26,878 bases of DNA, taken from JAVMKJ01 sp031732875 (GTDB taxonomy: Bacteria; Pseudomonadota; Gammaproteobacteria; Competibacterales; Competibacteraceae). The stretch lies in contig JAVMKL010000149.1 in assembly GCA_031732875.1 (NCBI GenBank), positions 1 through 26,878 on the forward strand, read 5' to 3'. Under the pieces are notes generated by a model. The model ran no database searches and was not told the origin of the DNA. It was given only the letters and a program-made list of their open reading frames with translations. The translations under genes and the position numbers were made by a program. Below, one piece after another: positions 22,485-26,878 of this stretch; position 1 is the stretch's first letter; every line of letters begins with the position of its first letter.

Positions 22485-24476
22485 TCAATCCGCGATCAAG
22501 GTAATCCGTTCGCTGGGATTGCTCCCCTTCACCACCCGGGTCTTTAACCCCCGCCAGGCCGGCGCCAGCAGATCCACCGGGGCGCGGGTCTGCGGGTCGT
22601 CCACGGCGAAGGTGAACAGACTCATGCGCGGCTCCAGTTTCTGATGGCTGACGCTGCCCACCCAGATCGTGAGGTCGCTCTCCTTCAACCGTCCGCCGAC
22701 GTCCCAGAACCGCAGCACCCACCGGCTGTTCGGATCGTCGCCGTAGCGCACCATCGTCAAATCGTCTTCGCTGCCATCATGAATCTGCGGCAGCACCGGC
22801 AATTCCCGCAGTTCCACCTGCGGGCTCAGCCACAGCAACACCCCCTTCCAGGTCGGCGGCGGCGCCGGTTGCCAGCCGGATCCCTTCAGCCGTGTTTCCA
22901 GTTCCTCGCGGGTTCCCGCCCATTGCAACACGAAGTCCTGCCGGCGGTTGCCCCGGAAATCCAGCCGCTGCTGCGGCAGCCGTTGCCAGCCGCTTTGCCA
23001 CCACTGGTCCCGCGACTGGATCTGGACCACCGGCTTCGGCTGGTAGCGCTGCCAATCCGCGCGATAATCGGCGCTCACGTGCAGCAGATCGGTCGCCAGC
23101 AATGCGATCGCGCTGGCGGCCAAAAGACCCCGCCAACTCACCGCCGCCGTCGGATGACGGTTGTAGGCCAGTCCCAGCACCGTCACCCAGATCAAACCCA
23201 GACACAGTCCGGCCAGGGTATCGGTCAGCCAGTGGATCCCGAGATACAGGCGGGCGAACGCGATCGGCACGATCATGAACGCCGCCGCGAGATAGACGAT
23301 CCAGCGGCGGGCCGGCGGAATTTCGCGGGCGATCAATACCGCGAGAAACCCGAACACCAGGGTACTGAAGGTCGCGTGGCTGGACGGGAACGAATAACCC
23401 AGCACGCCCTGCGACACCTCCACCGGGCTGGACACCGGCAACAGCCCTTGGAACAACAGGTTGGTCATCATCCCGAAGCCCAGCGCCGCCAGCCAGTGCC
23501 AGGCCGCCGAATGATGGTGCCGCCAGATCAGCCAGCCGAACACCACCAGGCTCAGGGGCAAAGTGACCTGGAAATCACCCAGTTCGGCGGTGAACACCAT
23601 CAGGGCGTCAGCCCAAGGCAGGCGCAATTCCTGGAAGAAGTGATAGAGGCTCAGATCGAGGCCGCTCGGCAGTTGCTGGCCGGCGGCGCTCAGGCTCAGG
23701 CCGACCAGCACCACGCCCCCCAGCAACAATATCGCCAGCGTCGCCAGCCCGCGCAGTTCGCCCTTTTCCGGGTCCAGCAGCGAGGCGCTGATCGGCCCGA
23801 TGAAGCGCCGGCCCTGGCTCCACCGATGAAACCGTTGCAGCCAGCCGGTGGCGTGGGCCTGGAACAGCCGCACCAGGTGCTTCACCAGCCAGGCCGTCGC
23901 CCACAGCAGCGCCACGACGATCAGGATCAGCACCACCAGCCGTCCCGCCACCCGCGACGCAATCTCCAGCGACGCCCCGAAGGCCATGCCGGGCAGCAGG
24001 TAGACCGGCGCCCACAGAACTCCCGAGATCACGTTGGCGACCATGAAATCGCGCCAGCTCATGTCCATCATGCCGGCCACGGTCGGAATGGTGCCGCGCA
24101 CCGGACCGAAGAAGCGCCCGAACAGTACACCCTTGCCGCCGTGCTTGCGGAAAAACTCCTCGCTACGGGCGATCAGTTCGGGATGCTTGGTGAACGGCCA
24201 GACCCGGCGGACGCCCTGGTGGAACACCCGACCGATCCAGAAACTGATGGCGTCGCCGATGATGGCGCCCCAGGTCGACCACCAGTAGGCCGACCAAAAG
24301 TCCACATGCCCGAGACCGATGAAGGCACCCAAGGTGAACATGACCAGGGCACCGGGAATGATGACGCCGACGATGGTCAGCGATTCGGCCGCCGCGCTGA
24401 TGAAAATGACAAAACTCATCCAGCCCGGATGAGCGGCCACCCAGGCGAACAGGGCATTGACGAATTCGGACTGCAT
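22485..24476 (-). CDS. DedA / PAP2 / LssY-C three-domain membrane protein
   Basis: A 663-residue multi-pass protein. Residues 1-200 are a DedA (VTT/SNARE-associated) domain with ESLTIVGVIIPGALVMFTLG and the signature FGRFFGPVRGTIPTVAGMM (119-137); DedA proteins are implicated in lipid-carrier flipping. Residues about 245-440 are a PAP2 phosphatase domain with motif C2 FPSSHATFS (364-372) and motif C3 ARLYLGIHWLTD (R409, H415, D419). The usual C1 KxxxxxxRP is not recognisable (the region reads LLFQGLLPVSSP). From about 480 to the end is a soluble LssY C-terminal-type domain (WQRLPQQRLDFRGNRRQDFV; RFWDVGGRLKESDLTIWVGS). The same fusion occurs in other proteobacteria. It probably acts on lipid or undecaprenyl phosphates at the inner membrane. 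The isochorismatase-like gene follows. Confidence 0.92.
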   Translation of the reverse strand: MQSEFVNALFAWVAAHPGWMSFVIFISAAAESLTIVGVIIPGALVMFTLGAFIGLGHVDFWSAYWWSTWGAIIGDAISFWIGRVFHQGVRRVWPFTKHPELIARSEEFFRKHGGKGVLFGRFFGPVRGTIPTVAGMMDMSWRDFMVANVISGVLWAPVYLLPGMAFGASLEIASRVAGRLVVLILIVVALLWATAWLVKHLVRLFQAHATGWLQRFHRWSQGRRFIGPISASLLDPEKGELRGLATLAILLLGGVVLVGLSLSAAGQQLPSGLDLSLYHFFQELRLPWADALMVFTAELGDFQVTLPLSLVVFGWLIWRHHHSAAWHWLAALGFGMMTNLLFQGLLPVSSPVEVSQGVLGYSFPSSHATFSTLVFGFLAVLIAREIPPARRWIVYLAAAFMIVPIAFARLYLGIHWLTDTLAGLCLGLIWVTVLGLAYNRHPTAAVSWRGLLAASAIALLATDLLHVSADYRADWQRYQPKPVVQIQSRDQWWQSGWQRLPQQRLDFRGNRRQDFVLQWAGTREELETRLKGSGWQPAPPPTWKGVLLWLSPQVELRELPVLPQIHDGSEDDLTMVRYGDDPNSRWVLRFWDVGGRLKESDLTIWVGSVSHQKLEPRMSLFTFAVDDPQTRAPVDLLAPAWRGLKTRVVKGSNPSERITLIAD

Positions 24477-24536
24477 GGCGGGCGTTTGTGGTGGGCGGGG
24501 AGGTCGGTGAAGTTGGACTCGCGCGCCAGGATTATG

Positions 24537-24573
24537 GTTGCGAACGGTTCTTTATGCCACAGAAGTTCGCAAC
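24537..24573. other. Extended hairpin between rtcB-like gene and dedA-type gene
   Basis: GTTGCGAAC (24537-24545) is the exact reverse complement of GTTCGCAAC (24565-24573). Inside, after a GG bulge, TTCT (24548-24551) pairs with AGAA (24561-24564) around a nine-base loop. There is no T tract on either side. It lies in the 166-bp gap 3' of the RtcB-like gene and 5' of the DedA-type gene, both minus strand, so it could be an RNA end structure, an operator or an attenuator. The rest of the gap shows nothing recognisable. Confidence 0.6.
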
Positions 24574-24642
24574 TTTACCACCATGAACCGACGTGGGCCG
24601 CGATCATCACCCCTTTCCCGCCGTCGGCAATGCCCGGCCCGA

Positions 24643-26076
24643 TCAGCCCTGAATGCAGATCAGCGGCTCCAGTCGGACCACCCGGCGGGCCAAGCCCGCC
24701 TGCTCGACCGCGTCCACCACCGCGCCGTCGTCCTTGCCGGCGCGCGGCGCTCCCTCCACCAGCACCCCGCGCCGCGAGTCGGGATCCCGGATCAAAATCC
24801 CCAGCCGCATCAACACATCCTGGTTTACCAGGCCCCGCCAGGGATGGGTTACCCCGTTCCGTCGCGGCGCCGATCCCACCCCGTGGCAAGACGACCCAAA
24901 AGCCCGTTTCGGGCCAGCCGGAGCCCCGATCACAATATGGTGGGCCGTGCTCGTGGCGCCACTGATCAGACCCGGCTGGCCCATTTCCCGCCACGCGGCG
25001 GGCAACTCGGGATGGCCCGGCCCGAGCATGCGGCTGGCGCCCTTGCGATGCACGTAGAGCGTACGCGCCCGACCCTCCACGACATGGGTTTCCGACCGGC
25101 AGGTGTTGTAGGAAAGGCCGAAGAGTACCTCCACCCGGGCTTCCGGTAGCAGGCGGGTGAAAACCCGCCGGGTCAGATGGGTGAGCATCTGGCGATTGGC
25201 GTGCGCGCAGTTGATTCCGGCGCGGATCGCGCCCAGATAGCGCTGGCCGATCTCCGAATCGAGCGGCGCGCATGCCAAATCCCGATCGGAAAGCGCGATG
25301 CCGTGGCGATCCGCCGCGACCGCCAGCCGCTTGTGATAATCGACGCCGATTTGCTCGCCCAAGCTGCGCGAACCACAGTGGATGCTGACCAGGATATCGT
25401 CCAGTTGGATACCCAGCGCCTCGGCGATCCGGTGATCGTGAACTTGGGCGACCCGTTGCACTTCCAGGTAGTGATCGCGGGAACCCAGCGTACCCATTTG
25501 ATCCCGCTGCCGAGTCTTGGCCAGCTCGGACACCTGGCCGGGATCGGCGCCGGCCACGCAGCCCTGCTCCTCGATCCGTTCCAGATCGGCGGGGACGCCG
25601 TAACCCATCTCCACCGCCCAGCGTGCGCCCCTTAGCAGCATGGCGTCCAGTCCACGAGGGGTGAGCCGCAGCACCCGGGCACCGTTGCCGTTGGGAATCG
25701 TGGCGTGGAGCGCATCGGCCAACGCTTCCCGAAAGGGCACGATCCGGGCGACGTTCAGGCCGGTGCGCAGAACGCGCGTCCCCCAGCCGATATCGACGCC
25801 GATCCCGCCACCGACCACCACCCCGCCCTGCTCCGGGTCGAACGCCGCAACCCCGCCATTGGGGAAACCGTAGCCCGGACGGGCATCCGGCATCGCGCAG
25901 ACGGCATCGACAACGCCCGGCAGGCTGGCGACCTGGGCGAGCTGCCGGTAGACCTGATCGTCCATGGCGCGGATCAGGTTCTCGGTGGCGAAAAGTATCC
26001 CCGGGACGCGCATGGCTCCCTGCGGTTCGATACGCCATTCGGTGGTGGATATTTGAGTGAAACGATGCAGGTCCAT
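24643..26076 (-). CDS. rtcB: RtcB-family protein with divergent active site
   Basis: A 477-residue, full-length RtcB-family protein, closer to the archaeal-length type than to E. coli RtcB (408). RtcB joins 3'-phosphate or 2',3'-cyclic phosphate RNA ends to 5'-OH ends using GTP and Mn2+. Conserved scaffold segments are easy to follow: PGYGFPNGGVAAFD, GGGIGVDIGWGTRVLRTGL, ARWAVEMGYG, IHCGSRSLGEQ, ANRQMLTHL, YVHRKGASRMLGPGHPELP, FGSSCHGVG. Retained residues include D95, H202, H233, H398 (GMP-acceptor position) and K448. But the metal-ligand Cys of DINCG is W98, GNHF reads RDHY (200-203), VAHN reads LSYN (Y323), MPDVH reads MPDAR (R66), and HGAGR reads HGVGS. Such losses predict impaired or changed catalysis. 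AGGGGG precedes the ATG by four bases. An XRE regulator gene lies 134 bp upstream on the same strand. RtcA and RtcR genes were not seen. Confidence 0.93.
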   Translation of the reverse strand: MDLHRFTQISTTEWRIEPQGAMRVPGILFATENLIRAMDDQVYRQLAQVASLPGVVDAVCAMPDARPGYGFPNGGVAAFDPEQGGVVVGGGIGVDIGWGTRVLRTGLNVARIVPFREALADALHATIPNGNGARVLRLTPRGLDAMLLRGARWAVEMGYGVPADLERIEEQGCVAGADPGQVSELAKTRQRDQMGTLGSRDHYLEVQRVAQVHDHRIAEALGIQLDDILVSIHCGSRSLGEQIGVDYHKRLAVAADRHGIALSDRDLACAPLDSEIGQRYLGAIRAGINCAHANRQMLTHLTRRVFTRLLPEARVEVLFGLSYNTCRSETHVVEGRARTLYVHRKGASRMLGPGHPELPAAWREMGQPGLISGATSTAHHIVIGAPAGPKRAFGSSCHGVGSAPRRNGVTHPWRGLVNQDVLMRLGILIRDPDSRRGVLVEGAPRAGKDDGAVVDAVEQAGLARRVVRLEPLICIQG

Positions 26077-26210
26077 GATTCCCCCTGGGCATGAATGATT
26101 TAAACCCAGTTAAAACAAGATCATGGGAATACGAAAATTTCATCTTCCCGTCGCTCCCTGCTCTTTGTTCGACCGGCAGGTATTGATTCGACGGTCCTCT
26201 CCCCGCGCTC

Positions 26211-26561
26211 CTACCATTCGCTGTTGCGCACCTTGTGTACCAGGGCCGACAATTCGCTTTCGGGCACGTCGCTCAACCCCCGGATCAGTTCGGCGAACAG
26301 CACCGGCTTTCCGATGATGGCTTCACGGACATCTCTGGCTATCTTGCCCGCCAGCGCCAGCAAATAATCGGAGTCCTCCCCCAGCTCCGCCGCCAACCGC
26401 CGGATCGTCTCCTCCGAAGGCGGCGACACATCGCCTCGTTCGATCTTGCTGAGATAGGCCGGCTCCACGCCGATTCGCTGCGCTGTCTGTCGAACCGAAT
26501 AACGGCGATTTACTTCACGGCGCTGTTCGCGAAGCTGTCGCGCATAGATTCCAAATGCCAT
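26211..26561 (-). CDS. XRE/Cro-type helix-turn-helix regulator
   Basis: A 116-residue protein starting MAFGIYARQLREQRREVNRR. ATG 26561 is chosen over the upstream 26585 because GGGGGA lies six bases before it. The HTH_3 domain covers about residues 7-66: YSVRQTAQRIGVEPAYLSKI followed by ERGDVSPPSEETIRRLAAEL, the classic scissor-helix pair with the recognition helix PAYLSKIERG. A ~50-residue C-terminal tail (ALAGKIARDVREAIIGKPVL; FAELIRGLSDVPESELSALV) is probably a dimerisation helix bundle. Its target is unknown. It is transcribed toward the RtcB-like gene, and TGAAAC/GTTTCA dyads lie upstream of it, suggesting autoregulation of the pair. Small XRE proteins also serve as antitoxins, but no toxin was recognised. 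Confidence 0.92.
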   Translation of the reverse strand: MAFGIYARQLREQRREVNRRYSVRQTAQRIGVEPAYLSKIERGDVSPPSEETIRRLAAELGEDSDYLLALAGKIARDVREAIIGKPVLFAELIRGLSDVPESELSALVHKVRNSEW

Positions 26562-26735
26562 GGCTTTCCCCCTTTTGTTGAACAATTCAGTTGGTTTTCA
26601 CTGAAACCGGTACCCCGGAATCACTTGATAGCTACCAACTTTTCATGTCGTTAAAGGGAGCAACATTCAAGCCAGAAAGTTACAGCGGATCGTGACAAAC
26701 TTAACCGGAAGTGAGGGAAGGAAAAATTTTTTGGC

Positions 26736-26777
26736 AAAAAAAAACCAAGGGATCGAAAGAGGAAAATCAAACCTTGG
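26736..26777 (-). terminator. Candidate intrinsic terminator for a gene beyond the right edge
   Basis: On the minus strand CCAAGG (26777-26772) pairs with CCTTGG (26750-26745), with an inner GAT/ATC pairing, and a run of nine T follows (26744-26736). The T run fits an intrinsic terminator, but the stem is short and the loop long (21 nt). If real, it ends a minus-strand transcript coming from outside the window and leaves the XRE gene with its own promoter. Confidence 0.4.
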
Positions 26778-26809
26778 ACGTAGCAATTTGAAACGAAGAC
26801 GTTCGAGCG

Positions 26810-26826
26810 TGTTTCATTCTGAAACA
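26810..26826. promoter_or_regulatory. Perfect 7-bp dyad, operator-like
   Basis: TGTTTCA-TTC-TGAAACA is a perfect palindrome of 17 bp. TGAAAC also occurs at 26602 within another small dyad and again near 26789 (TTTGAAACG). Repetition of the same half-site around the XRE gene suggests regulator binding sites. It is about 250 bp from the XRE start, so it may instead serve a gene beyond the edge. Confidence 0.4.
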
Positions 26827-26878
26827 GCCGGAGGCCTGTCGGTCTGGGCACGATAATCCTTGAGCCGGCGCCACAAGG

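Larger units (their letters stand above)
26562..26878. promoter_or_regulatory. AT-rich intergenic region upstream of the XRE gene, to window end
   Basis: This 317-bp stretch has no convincing gene; a 66-codon minus-strand frame (26651-26851) lacks family character. It is clearly more A/T-rich than the rest of the window. It contains TTTCA-C-TGAAA (26596-26606), close before the XRE start and well placed for an operator, a second perfect dyad at 26810-26826 and a probable minus-strand terminator at 26736-26777. The XRE promoter should lie between that terminator and 26600, but no pair of -35/-10 boxes with proper spacing stood out. Confidence 0.5.

Noticed and set aside
22644..24965. 773-codon plus-strand open frame
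   Set aside because: Antisense of the DedA-PAP2-LssY gene, with Pro/Gln/Arg-rich composition and no recognisable domain.
26651..26851. 66-codon minus-strand frame upstream of the XRE gene
   Set aside because: No ribosome site or domain is evident, and it overlaps the candidate terminator and T run; probably chance in AT-rich DNA.
26848..26864. GGGCACGATAATCCTTGAG, looks like a sigma-54 promoter near the right edge
   Set aside because: The distance between the GG and the -12-like dinucleotide is 13 bases, not the required 10, so it cannot serve as a -24/-12 element.

Overview
The window is GC-rich proteobacterial chromosome, most likely from a gammaproteobacterium. The evidence is a complete urtABCDE urea transporter, UreG, a YbaL-type antiporter, MgtE and the Fe-S enzyme IspG, all with dense gene packing, mostly good Shine-Dalgarno sites and short or overlapping junctions. 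A Competibacter/Contendobacter-like lineage is only an impression from gene style and was not tested. No tRNA, rRNA, CRISPR array, phage gene or transposase gene was seen.

Layout. (1) 1-2442: a small divergon, with a SAM-dependent methyltransferase and a partial NTF2/SnoaL-like protein on the minus strand facing an AraC-family regulator on the plus strand. (2) 2532-7515: a DsbA/HCCA-isomerase-like protein, an isolated ureG, and two adjacent CPA2 cation:proton antiporters (YbaL-like, then KefB/KefC-like). (3) 7516-13492: the urea ABC transporter operon urtABCDE. Its upstream region carries an NtrC-like dyad, an AT-rich perfect inverted repeat and a sigma-54-like -24/-12 element, in the order and at the distances expected for nitrogen-limitation control. 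A nested stem-loop lies between urtA and urtB, and a compact hairpin follows urtE. UrtE has an unusual internal duplication. (4) 13696-17692: a stand-alone cyclic-nucleotide-binding domain protein, then a circularly permuted ATP-grasp/alpha-E fusion overlapping a transglutaminase-like protease gene. This is a predicted peptide-ligation and modification module of unknown product. (5) 17705-24476, all minus strand: universal stress protein, TPR lipoprotein, MgtE, IspG, an isochorismatase-family hydrolase and a three-domain DedA-PAP2-LssY membrane protein. A 225-bp non-coding element with terminal inverted repeats abuts the ispG ribosome-binding site. (6) 24537-26878: a full-length RtcB-family protein with substitutions in most active-site motifs, preceded on the same strand by a small XRE-type regulator. 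An AT-rich region beyond it holds a likely terminator and TGAAAC/GTTTCA dyads.

How it works together: the urea importer and UreG (nickel insertion into urease) point to urea use as a nitrogen source, although the urease structural genes are not in the window. The strongest candidate for something undescribed is the XRE regulator plus divergent RtcB pair. The ATP-grasp/alpha-E/transglutaminase module is the second candidate. The rest is mostly housekeeping transport and metabolism.
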